The notes under the pieces: model-generated
Database searches by the model: none
What the model saw: the letters and a program-made list of their open reading frames with translations, nothing else
What the model was told of the DNA's origin: nothing
Translations under genes and position numbers: made by a program
Part shown: piece after piece, positions 54,701-64,000 of the stretch
Layout of the letters: every line of letters starts with the position of its first letter
Numbering within the stretch: position 1 is the stretch's first letter
From: Opisthocomus hoazin
Lineage: Eukaryota > Chordata > Aves > Opisthocomiformes > Opisthocomidae
Assembly: GCF_030867145.1 (NCBI RefSeq)
Contig: NC_134436.1
Location: 8,122,001-8,186,000 of the forward strand
Direction of reading: 5' to 3'
DNA: 64,000 nucleotides

Positions 54701-57700
54701 GAGCAGGGGAAAGCATTTGGGCTGGGCCGTCAAGTCAGTTCACACAAATTACCTATCCCTAGAGATCTAGGTTCAGAACATAAATGACAGCAAAATTAAT
54801 TTTAAGCAGGTGCCTCATAGGAGTCTGTTCAGGTGAGAAAGCCCAGACACCGCAGCACACTGTTTTCTGCTCAGAAGGCCCAACAAATCCTCCAGTACTG
54901 ACTACAACATATACCATCCCTAGAAATTCCATTTAAACCAACACTCCTGCTCCAGACAGTAAATATCTTGCTCGTTACTGACCCTTTAAAGACCCTAACC
55001 CTCACTTCAGATGTGGATTACCTATTGAAAAATTTCTGCATATGTGCAAGTGGCTTAAGGTGCCCCACTGAAAAACAGTGAGGATGCTAATAAGCCTAAT
55101 AATCCCTTCTTTATTATTTATGGGGTAAAAGCTGGAAGCTGCATTTGCATAATTATGCCCATGACCATCTGAGAAAAAGGCAAGTATGCAGAATTTAGTA
55201 TAATTTTTGGCACAAAACGTCTTCTGCATTTGTATGACAGACGTGCACTGCATCACGTTTGTTCAGAAAAGCTTTGGGGTGAAACATAACTGAAACATGA
55301 TAGATGTCTTTGCATTTTGGCAGCATATATAGATCTGGTGAGGACTAATAAATTTACAGCTTTTCAGTGTATTTCACTATGAAAAGGGAAGGGTTTTTAA
55401 TTAATCTTTTCCCTATCAACAAACTGGGCTCAACCTCCATTTATGCGTACCTTTGAATGCCAGACATTTTGCATTACGAGGTTAATAACAAATGCTTATT
55501 CTTACAAAGGAGCATGCCAAGAACACTGGGCACATAGTTAGGAAGAAATTAGTTTCACATGCTTCTTGGTCACCTCAAAAAGATCGCTAATCAGCTAGAT
55601 GAAATGAAAATATGATGCATTTCCACTGCATAAGAGCATCACAGACAGCTATTCTCCATGGTGGCTTATTTACATGTCAGTCTTGCACTATGCTTTCTTT
55701 CCAGTCTTTTCGATGTCATCTTCACAAAATGAAACAGAATCCAAGTGGAGCACAAGCTACAAACAGAGTAAATTCAGTACACGCTGACAGGAAAAACCTC
55801 ACCCAAACAAAAACCCCACCAAACTCTCTTCCTAATCAAAAAGACAAAACCATAGTTTTAGCTAATGATTTGGCCTTACTTCCTGCAGTCATGCATTTGT
55901 CTGGAAACAGTAATCCTACGCTCTCTCAAAACTACAGCCCGAACAGCCAGGTGCCACTACGACTGCAGAACCATTTCTGTATACCATATGAACCACAGCA
56001 GATTTGGGGACATCTCAACACATTGTCTACACTGCAAGCAAAAGCACATGTGGAATAATTTAGAGAAATATTATCAAGACATTCATACATTAATGTGTAG
56101 TTACTAAGACTCACGTCACTTGCTGAGCGTTGTCTTTAACATACTTTATTAATATAATACTTCAGTAATTCAAACATTAGTAAACAAACCTCAGCTATCC
56201 TTAGTCACCTAACGTTGCATGTCTGAAACAGCAGCTCCTTCTGTTGTCAGACAGAGGCACCACCGCAAGGTTACTGACCCCGTGCTAAAGCATCCACCTA
56301 AACCGAGCGGGACGTGTAATCCTGGAGGCTTCGCTTTCCATTGACTACGCGGGGGTCTTGGGTCACTACTGTAACTGAAAGGCCTTTGAGCCTCTCCGCT
56401 GGCAGCCATAATTGCCGGCAGAGAAAGGCAGCTACGCCGCGTGCAGTGACAGCACCTCCAGCCTCGGCGGCAGGCGACGTACCTTTTCAGCTGGGTGTGC
56501 AACATTGCCACTAATCGTGTTGTTTCTTCCAGTTCGCGGACTAGCTGATTTCTTTTGCTATTCAACTTCAATCTAAGAGAAGACAGAAGAAAAAGATGAG
56601 CTAAGGCAGCATTTACTATTTAAAATCAGGAGTAAAGGAAAATTCTATTTCTTCTGTGAAATCCTACAAAAGTTGATAAGAATACACAGTATAACGTGGG
56701 ACAGAATTTGGTCAAGACATGCAGGTGTTTACCAGATTCCAGTACTCTTAAAATGTGGAACTCAATCCTGCAAACATTCACAATGGGGAAAATAATTACT
56801 GCTAGTACTATAAAAGTTAATGTTTCTAGGATCAGGCCTCAAAAAGAGTCTGGCAGATTTTCCTCGCTATACACTACTGCATTCTTACACTTACTGTGCT
56901 AATAATGGTGTAAACGTTTTCATTTTCTTTCAGTAAGGTCTGTGGTGACTAAGGTTTACACGGTTTAGTTATTAACCATCTCATTATGGCTTGACATGAA
57001 TTATGGACTTTAGCAGCATCTCAGTTTTATTTCACACCTGAACTGGTCTGAGACACAAACGTGCACTTGGGTGCCCATACCCTAACTCAGCAGGTCTCAG
57101 GACAAGAAACATACCGTTTCTTTGGCACACGAGAATGGGACCATATTCCTAAAAATCACAAATGGAAGTGTTCATCTTATGCCAAGACCAGACACATTTG
57201 TCGAACCACAGATACTTCAGACCAGTAAAAATCCTGCAGCTCTAATATCCGAGATGCCTACATTTTTTCCAGCATGATAAAACTATGAAAAGACTATGTA
57301 GAATATTGGTGTAGTCTGGACACTGAGCACGTAGAAGAAATGAAAATATAGAGCCAGAGAGACAACGAATGCAACATGCCTATCCCCATAAAAATTCAAG
57401 AGACTGCAGCTGAAAGTAGCATTGCCACAACCACCCGCATGAATACATCCAGGTTGTAAAGCGCTTGCAGGCAATGCCTAATGCAGTGTGCATCCTCACT
57501 GTACGTTCCCATGAGATCTCCCCCTGCAACGCAAGTAAAATTAGGGAGGATAGCTGGCGTTTTTTTCAGCTAGTTTAGATTCACAGGGTATTCCACGCGG
57601 CTCCCACAGCCCCGTCAAATACCAGTTCCTACAGGAATCACATACAAGGATGCTCAGAACAAACAACAAATTTTAAAAATTTAAAATTCCATCTGTTGAC

Positions 57701-60700
57701 ATTTACCAAGCTCCAGACTGCACAGCGACTGCAGAAGCTGCTGTGAGGAGCTGGCTGCATACAGAAACATTACAGCACATTAATATTATCCTGGGCTATT
57801 CTGAGCATTTCTTGCATTCCCATACAGGGTCCATTTGTAGGAACCACAACCTTTCCCCGCTTTGGGAGTAAGGCGGCTTGCAGGCACTTTGCTTTGGGAG
57901 CTGATTTCAGAAACCTTGTAAGCAGAAATGGTCTCCTGGGAATCCGAGGGCACGCAGCATCAGCACTCGGGCAGGGGATGCTGCTGCTTGTTCCCAGTTA
58001 CCTCTTGTCCAACAAGGCAAGCTCTGTCCTACGCCCAGTAACCCACCTCTCCGTCAGAGCTTTGCTCTGAGTGTCTCTAGCAGCCTGAAGGTCTTCCTCG
58101 AGGCGCCTTCTCTCCGTCTCCAGCCTCTCCACCTCTCCTCGAGTCCATTTTCTGGGGCTAATAAATCGCATTTCTTTTAAGAGCTCCTCCTTCTCGTTAA
58201 TCAGTATTAGACGATCCCGCTCAGAGTCCAGCATGCCGGGCCAGGCCTCGCTGTCAAGCTTAGCCAGTTGTATTTTCAGGTTTGCTATTCTGCAGCAAAA
58301 AATTAAAAAAAAAAAGCAGTTATTCTACGAGGAGTGGCTGAGCTACGGCTCCAGACACACAAAGGTGCACCACGACCAAGTGCATCTCCCGCTGCCCTGA
58401 AGAAGGCTCTCGGCTCGGGGGCAGCGGCCCCATGCCCTCCTCACCAGGGTGCTGGCAAGCGACGGCTCTGCCGGGAGGCTGGCCGGCAGAACAGGATTTT
58501 AACTCCGGTTTGCTCCCAGTGTCAGCTCAGTCTGGCCAACCTGCGGTGCCCACCCGTCGGGGAATAGCACGAGGGAATTTCTGGATCTGGAGAAAAGCTG
58601 TCGCTGTAGGGTGCTTCACGTGCCTCGCACCTAATGACCTCACAGGACTTGGTGCGGAGAGTACCATGCGGTAAATATCTGATCTGTAACCAGGTTTACG
58701 GAAAGAACTGTACGCTCTCTGTGTGTGATTCAGACAGGCTGATAAAGATCAGTGGTCACTCCAAAGTTTAGAAACTGTTTTTGTCTTTACAACGAGGAAG
58801 TTAATCGTAGGCATGCTGCTACTGGAAGAACCCAGCTATTGGCTCCACACCAAGCATTCTGGACACGTTGAAGAGCTACGCTCCTTCTGGCGCAGCGTGT
58901 GCCTGAGGGTGTGAAGAGTCGAAGAGGCAATACGATCCTACCTCAACCCAGAGCCACTTACTTGCCCGAACTTTAAAGTCTATTTTCATTGGAGGTGTCA
59001 TTCTGGACTTCAGTCTGAAGTCTGTATGACTAATCCTTCAACACCGTACCACATCATCTCAGGCAGGAAGATGATTACTAAAAGCAACAGCGATATAGAT
59101 CTAATATTTAGCAAGAGCTTCGACTGACAGCAGGAGAGCACAGCTCGAGGCAGGGAAAGAGGCTGCTCACGCCAACTACGTGCCCATTCCCAATTTCCCA
59201 AGCACCTGAACAGCTCAGCCCCACAAATGGTCACCTTTGCAACGTGGCTTACAGAGGGAAGTGAAAAACCAGCAGCAGGCCAGGGTACGGAACCAAGGGC
59301 AGTCACGTCAGTCTTCCCAAAGGAAGCTGCCTCCTTTGGACTCACTGACCTACACCTCTTCATGACCTGGCAGGGTGATCATGGTAGCTTGGCAAGAAAT
59401 GATAGCACAGACCAAGTTGAGCAAGAGTTACCAAGGACTTCCATTTCTGGAACTTGCACAACCAAAAATGGTCGAGTGGGGAGCAGGGAACGGGGAGGGC
59501 TGAAGGGGCTGGGGCAGAGAAATTACAACAGTTTAGAAGGCAAACAAGGAGGAAAAGTATCTTGCAATATAAGGCAAGATATTTGCAAAAATAATTCACA
59601 AGACTGAAAACCAGAGAGTCAAGGCTTACACACCCCTTCACGTGATTAACTGGGGTTAATCTCTCACTCAGGTATAGTAAACACCTAAGAAATGGCAGTG
59701 AAATGCCGTACGTGTAAAATGGAAGTCCAGTAGTCATCTCCCTTTGAAAAGGGCTTTGTAATCTGGTGACAGAATTACCAGACCTAGATTGGGCACAACA
59801 AATAGCTGCGGCTGCTAATCTGGACTGATCTCTTTCTGGAGCTTGGTTTGTGCTGCAGAAGCGCATAGGATGGCGCACGCCTCCTCCAGCAAAGCAGCAC
59901 ACATGCAGGCACAGAGCAAATCCAGCGCCAGCCAGCAGAATCCAAGTGTGTGGAGCAAGTAATAAGATGTGGATCTGGGCAGCAGCAGCTACACGACTGC
60001 TGAATGGCCTTGAAGAATAAAGCTTTGTCTGCCAAGCTCCGGAGGCCAGGAGGAACTCCAGCCCCCAGAGAGCCTGGGAAGGATTAAGCTCGCACAGACT
60101 GACCTGCCTGCTCCATCGCGGGAGACAGACTAGAGATCACCTTGCTGCAGAGAAGCCTCACTTTCTCTAAAGCCATTTCCCACAGCAGGTTGCTTACTCT
60201 AATTAAAGTTCCATAATTGATAAATATTCAGCTCAACTATTTTCAGGTCTTCTTAGGAGCTGTTTTGGAGTGCCTGATTAAGTGCAATACCGTGCTCCAA
60301 CGAAGAATTAACAGCGGCATTAATTCATAATCCAGGAATTCCTCTGTGCATTTTGAAGGGATATGAGTTTAAGAGGATTGGCTGGCATTAATCTGATCAC
60401 TTTTGGCATACATTTGCATGGATATGGCTTTTCCACTGGAATTTGTTCTCTATGCATTTCCAAGTCTAATAGCTTCATTAAACTAACCTCAAGTTTTACC
60501 TTTTGTAAATGATCATTCTTTTTCCCCTTCTCAGCTAAAAGGAGGTTTATGTACTCTATTTTTTTTCCAATAAAACAGCATCATTACAAAAGAAATGCTT
60601 TGCAGATTGTCTGGCATTTGGCTGAAAGCTCCGGCCCTTCAGCATTCACTGACCGAGCCTGAACTACACCCCTGCCGAGCCACGCCAGGCTTGGGCTGCA

Positions 60701-63574
60701 GAGCAACCAGCAGTACTGTGCTCAGGTCACACCGTCTTTCCGAACGGCCACGAGCTCGCAAGACTGAACAAAATACAGAGCAGGAAGCTCAGCTTTTATT
60801 TAACTGTTTTCTTTTTACCCAGAAAAGGTAGTTCAATGATTTATTCTCTGTCATATCAAGTCTCTTTTTTTTTTTTTTACTGGGGAAAGCTGGTACTTAT
60901 CTACAACAGAGGCATAGCATGTAAAAATTTTAGTCTCTTTGGAGATTGTTCAGAGCACAGAAGTGTACACCAAGATGTGCATCCACAACCAGTAATTAGC
61001 AATCCTGTATGAGATCAGCCTGTTCTTCAGAAAAAAAAAAAGAAAAAAAAAATCAAAATGGGAGGTGTGATCTAAAAACTGACCAGTCAAATACCCACCA
61101 TTGTAGCCGTGCTGCTAAAGGTGACATTAAAATTTTCCATCTTAGGAGATGATAAAACATACTTTTAAAGTACCAAAAGTACCACCAGTCACACAAAACC
61201 CAAGCTGAAAGTTTAACTGCTGAAGGAACTAAAACAATGCACAGAGTGCAAGTGCTACACAACTGAGCTACTGCAACACGTCCGGCGCTGTACCACGTAG
61301 TTCAGCTGCATCTCTGATTACATTTATGCTGCTGTAGCTGTCTCCTTGTTGAGATGTAGCACTGACCTCCCTTTTGACACGACGCCCATTATCAGTTTCC
61401 AATCCCGTTAAGCTAAAGGTTTGTCACCGCTGTTGCCCTTTGTTCTTTTTTGCAGGTTTAACATTATCTGCTCTCGGGCTCTCGTTGTCTCACTGAGCCA
61501 TGAAAGGAAAGGACTTCGGGGTGGGTACGGGAATGCGCAGAATTGGACCCTGGCAGTTCTGGTCTGCTGAAGTTCAGCAAAATATTCACCTACGTCTATG
61601 ACTTTAGTCTGGTGCACAGCAACAGTGTGAACAGTGTCTGCTACAGTCCACTTTCAAAATCATCAGCCCCTATAAATCTAGTAGTTCCAGCCTAATTAAC
61701 AGGGGATCATCTTGATTTCAGGCTGTAAGTTGTACCTTTCCAGATAACACAGAGCTAACAAGACAGATGTATTTCCACCACTCCACTCCCTTCACAACAC
61801 GTGCATGGGCAAAGCACTTGCTCTTCTGCTGTGGGTTTGGAACATTCTGATGTGGTGCTGTGGGGACAGGAAACACTTCTAGCATCACAAGGAGAAATCA
61901 GCATGGGAGCAGAAGGTTCCTTGTGAGTCACTACATCCATAGGATTGTTCCACCTTAAAACCAGTTAAGGTATTTGTTCCTGCCGCTCCTGCTAAAGACC
62001 ATGCCAAAACCAGAGCGATCCGATAGCTCGAGATCTTTCCATTTTAGCATCAATTATTCATGCCCATTCAAATCCATCTTTCCTCATGATGTTTTTTAAA
62101 CTCTGAGAAAAATCTATAGACAACCTGAGACAGACATGAAGTATCAAACCTTCTTTAACTGCAAGATTGTGTTGTATGCCCTGCATCATTACTTCAAACG
62201 AACTAGTGTGCCGCCTTTATACAGTCCTGTCTCTTTTTAAAGGGCACAGTAATTATCTTCTCAGTTTGTCATTATTCACTCGGTCCTCCTTGGAAAAGAT
62301 ACAGGCTAAAGCAAGAGCGCTCCACTTCAACGTGAAGATGTAAAGTCAGTGTGAATTAAATTGCAGTCTTCAGCAAAGTTTAAAAGTAAAAAGCAATTTT
62401 AACACTGAAAAATTAAGCACTGCATCTGGAATACTAGTAATTTTAATGTTGTTTTAAAAAGTGACAGAATTATTTGAACACGTCAAGGTAGTTTGGCAAA
62501 GCTTGGATTGGCAAAATAGACTATTCTGATAAAACTGCTCCACCTAGGAAGAAAAATGTAAGTTCACGTCAAAAGCAGCTGGGCACACAGAGTCTTTCAC
62601 AACTGCCACAGATACAGATCAGATTCTATGCCACTGAGAAACATGACCATGCCAATACACTAAAATGAAAATATTGTGAGTAACCTCAGCTTTAAAGATC
62701 TTATCTCTAACCACAGACTGGAGAGAAATCCTTCTCTTAACATACATCCCAAGTACAGACTGTACCATGCATCTGAACTTTGTTATTCTGGAGCTGCCAA
62801 GTCCCTTGAGAGCAGTTAAAATTGCAGTCACCACCATCGCCGGCTACATCGCTGAACAAGGACTAGGCCAGCCAAAGTCTACATAATAATGCTTGGTGGT
62901 TTTTCGTTTAACTAAACAGTTGAGTTAGCTATTATCTATTAAAATAAAGGAAATACCAGAAAAACTTTTGCTTAAATTGGCCTGTTAAGTAGATATGAAT
63001 TTCAAAAACCTGTTCTTCATTCATCTTGGACCAGAGGCCAAGGCTGAAAACTTACATTCTTGCAGATAAGCAGGTAACTCTGGAATTGTAGCCATTGACC
63101 ATATTTTGATATGTTAGGTGTTAACACAACGCACATTTCTCCTTATCGGACTTAAAGCCAAGCAAACATTCATTTCATTTTGAATAAGGTAAGGAGATGC
63201 CTTGCAGTACAGTCTCCTTATTAGGAATGGGGAAGCACTGGCAACGGGTAGCAAAACCACTTCTGTCCCCACAGGTGTGGCCAGACCGAATGCTTCATGT
63301 ATTAGTCACCCCTTCGTAATTTCTAGGACGGTTATTTATTCCTTGAATGATAACGCTGGCCCAGAAAACCTATTGCCTCACTGGCTCAAAAATGACCACG
63401 TTTATTTAGCAGTAATGCTGGCCGTCAATCTGAGCAGCACCTCTTCTAGCGAAACACATCTTCAGAATAAGCCGTGTGACAGCCAAAAGGTACAAGGGTC
63501 CGAGGAATTACCTTCTCTTTGCTTCTTCGTACTGAAGGCGTAATCTCACTTTCTCAGCCAGCTGGTTATTGCTG
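36071..63574 (-). CDS. WWC1: KIBRA / WW and C2 domain-containing protein 1 (5' part outside window)
   Basis: Hippo-pathway scaffold that binds NF2, SAV1 and LATS kinases at the membrane and cortex; also a memory-linked postsynaptic protein. Sixteen exons, in gene order on the minus strand: 63512-63574, 58047-58289, 56483-56572, 53573-54111, 49302-49410, 47437-47517, 46451-46537, 45561-45753, 44044-44196, 43339-43439, 42395-42542, 41525-41689, 39996-40088, 38191-38421, 36659-36780, 36071-36137. They match human exons 8-23 in order, phase and protein, about 828 residues of a roughly 1,110-residue protein. Parts: coiled coil, Ser/Pro-rich middle, C2 domain, acidic stretch, aPKC-binding region, second coiled coil, PDZ ligand ADDV. 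WWC2 and WWC3 are excluded by the C-terminal sequence. The WW domains lie beyond 64,000. Confidence 0.96.
38191..41689 (-). CDS. WWC1: WWC1 exons 19-21: aPKC-binding region and C-terminal coiled coil
   Basis: Exon 41525-41689 gives [20 protein letters not shown] and [20 protein letters not shown]. Exon 39996-40088 gives [20 protein letters not shown] and [11 protein letters not shown]. Exon 38191-38421 gives [20 protein letters not shown] and [20 protein letters not shown]. In human the segment FVRNSLERRSVRMKRPS binds and inhibits atypical PKC; the bird version differs only conservatively and lacks one Ser (PSV for PSSV). Confidence 0.95.
38509..39208 (-). mobile_element. CR1 LINE, 5'-truncated (~700 bp), minus orientation
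   Basis: The plus strand starts with a TCATAGAATCATAGAATGG tail and runs backward through the CR1 3' UTR into the C-terminal part of the reverse-transcriptase frame. In minus frames one reads [16 protein letters not shown] and [15 protein letters not shown], then the frame breaks. It is the longest CR1 copy here and is not able to move. It lies in a WWC1 intron just upstream of exon 38191-38421. Confidence 0.95.
42395..43439 (-). CDS. WWC1: WWC1 exons 17-18: acidic stretch
   Basis: Exon 43339-43439 gives [20 protein letters not shown] and [13 protein letters not shown]. Exon 42395-42542 gives [20 protein letters not shown] and [20 protein letters not shown]. The Glu-rich run replaces the longer poly-Glu block of human KIBRA, which was reported to contact histone H3. 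Length and composition differ, but phase and flanks are conserved. Confidence 0.9.
44044..46537 (-). CDS. WWC1: WWC1 exons 14-16: C2 domain
   Basis: Exon 46451-46537 gives [20 protein letters not shown]. Exon 45561-45753 gives [40 protein letters not shown] and [14 protein letters not shown]. Exon 44044-44196 gives [20 protein letters not shown] and [17 protein letters not shown]. The C2 domain binds phosphoinositides and places KIBRA at the membrane. The site of the human M734I / S735A variants reads Ile-Ser here. Confidence 0.95.
44353..44463. repeat. 55-bp tandem duplication
   Basis: CAATGCTTTATGTTTAATTA ... CAGTCCAAGTAG occurs twice in direct tandem with period 55, the copies differing by one T and two or three substitutions. 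It lies in a WWC1 intron about 150 bp upstream of the GGAQI exon (minus sense). Confidence 0.9.
47437..49410 (-). CDS. WWC1: WWC1 exons 12-13: linker into the C2 domain
   Basis: Exon 49302-49410 gives [20 protein letters not shown] and GVYEASVQ, identical to human over nearly all of its length. Exon 47437-47517 gives [20 protein letters not shown] and KVQIAM, the first strand of C2. The first exon had no long open frame and was found by protein similarity. Confidence 0.93.
50683..50718. repeat. T-rich homopolymer tract
   Basis: Runs of 8-10 T separated by single G on the plus strand. It could be a decayed poly(A) tail on the minus strand, but no source element is recognisable next to it. It lies in a WWC1 intron (49,411-53,572). 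Confidence 0.6.
53573..54111 (-). CDS. WWC1: WWC1 exon 11: Ser/Pro-rich region
   Basis: A 539-bp exon, the largest in this part of the gene. It contains [20 protein letters not shown], then [40 protein letters not shown] and [20 protein letters not shown] followed by [14 protein letters not shown]. The [14 protein letters not shown] segment holds mitotic phosphorylation sites (Aurora and CDK1) in human KIBRA and is fully conserved here. The chicken-type insertion [14 protein letters not shown] is slightly longer than human. Confidence 0.95.
55002..55260. promoter_or_regulatory. candidate conserved intronic regulatory element of WWC1
   Basis: AT-rich unique sequence with an octamer ATTTGCAT (55143-55150) that runs into the perfect palindrome GCATAATTATGC (55147-55158), plus several TAAT and TATTTATGG-like motifs. 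Such dense POU and homeodomain-type sites are usual in conserved enhancers. The call rests on composition and motifs only. Confidence 0.3.
56483..63574 (-). CDS. WWC1: WWC1 exons 8-10: central coiled coil
   Basis: Exon 63512-63574 gives [20 protein letters not shown]. Exon 58047-58289 gives [40 protein letters not shown] and [16 protein letters not shown]. Exon 56483-56572 gives [20 protein letters not shown]. All are heptad-rich and nearly identical to human KIBRA. The intron 58290-63511 is over 5 kb and contains the candidate regulatory stretch near 60.2-60.5 kb. Intron 56573-58046 shows nothing I can name. Confidence 0.94.
60191..60560. promoter_or_regulatory. candidate conserved intronic regulatory element of WWC1
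   Basis: In the long intron between exons 8 and 9, about 370 bp of AT-rich, non-repetitive sequence carry many TAAT/ATTA cores (AATTAAAG, CATAATTG, GATTAATTCATAATCC-like), GATAAATATTCA, CATTTGCATGG and CTATGCATTTCC. The texture resembles vertebrate conserved non-coding elements. No alignment supports this yet. Confidence 0.3.
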
Positions 63575-64000
63575 CTGGTAATAAACTGAGACACAAAATA
63601 TAAAATCAGCAACTTCGTAACCACTCCTCTTTCCATATTTGCTGTTGAAACTGATGACGTCACAAGTTACACTTGCACTTGTCAAACTCATTTACTAGTG
63701 AAACGAATCACAGAATAGGAAAATATTGCCTTGGATTAAACGTCTTACAATTTCTTCAAATACTTAAAACCCCACAAGATTCAGAGGCTCTTTTTGGCCT
63801 AATTCATCAGAAAAATAAAATCTACTGCATCTATCTCGGGCTTCTACTTTCATGCACGCACAAACAGCTTTGTGATCTTTCTTCTTAAACGATGCCTGCA
63901 ATCATTAAGTGCCGTGCTGCGCTTTGCTTTGGATGACATCTTGCTTTGGTTCTAAAGCCTGCAAGACAAGGGACATCCCAGCACACCCAGATCTGCAGAT
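63575..64000 (-). other. WWC1: WWC1 intron upstream of exon 8 (continues outside window)
   Basis: No exon is visible. The preceding exon (human DGFRTDRGSHSDLW region) must lie beyond the window. The acceptor TTTATTACCAG at 63575 is the last WWC1 signal seen. Confidence 0.6.

Overview
This is a piece of a bird chromosome. The genes are intron-rich, splice sites are GT/AG, and the interspersed repeats are CR1 LINE fragments whose 3' ends carry short ATTCTATG-type repeats, which is typical of birds. The recovered arginyl-tRNA synthetase gives a 661-residue protein. The species cannot be fixed from the sequence alone.

Three protein-coding genes fill the window. (1) Positions 1 to about 16.2 kb, plus strand: the 3' part of a gene of the DLC / STARD8 / STARD13 family, with a SAM domain, a long serine-rich linker and a RhoGAP domain. 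Nine exons are firm and a tenth is tentative. The protein differs from DLC1, STARD13 and STARD8 as I know them, lacks several family landmarks, and no START lipid-binding domain is visible before the next gene. (2) 16.6 to 34.8 kb, minus strand: complete RARS1 (cytosolic arginyl-tRNA synthetase), 15 coding exons, with a CpG-rich promoter at 34.6-34.8 kb. It is tail-to-tail with gene 1. (3) 35.4 to 63.6 kb and beyond, minus strand: WWC1 (KIBRA), 16 exons that match exons 8-23 of the human gene, ending in the ADDV PDZ-binding tail. The N-terminal WW domains lie beyond position 64,000.

WWC1 upstream of RARS1 in the same orientation is the order found on human 5q34. In human the next genes are FBLL1 and PANK3; here the next gene is the DLC-family gene. 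The genes are not obviously functionally linked: one is a Rho GTPase regulator, one a translation enzyme, one a Hippo-pathway scaffold.

Non-coding content: at least six CR1 fragments (one nested in another), a TG/TA-rich 18-bp satellite, a polypyrimidine tract, two short tandem duplications, one diverged direct repeat of unknown origin, and two AT-rich intronic stretches of WWC1 that look like conserved regulatory DNA. Exon boundaries were read by eye from splice signals, reading phase and remembered family sequences. The phases are consistent through all 41 proposed exons.
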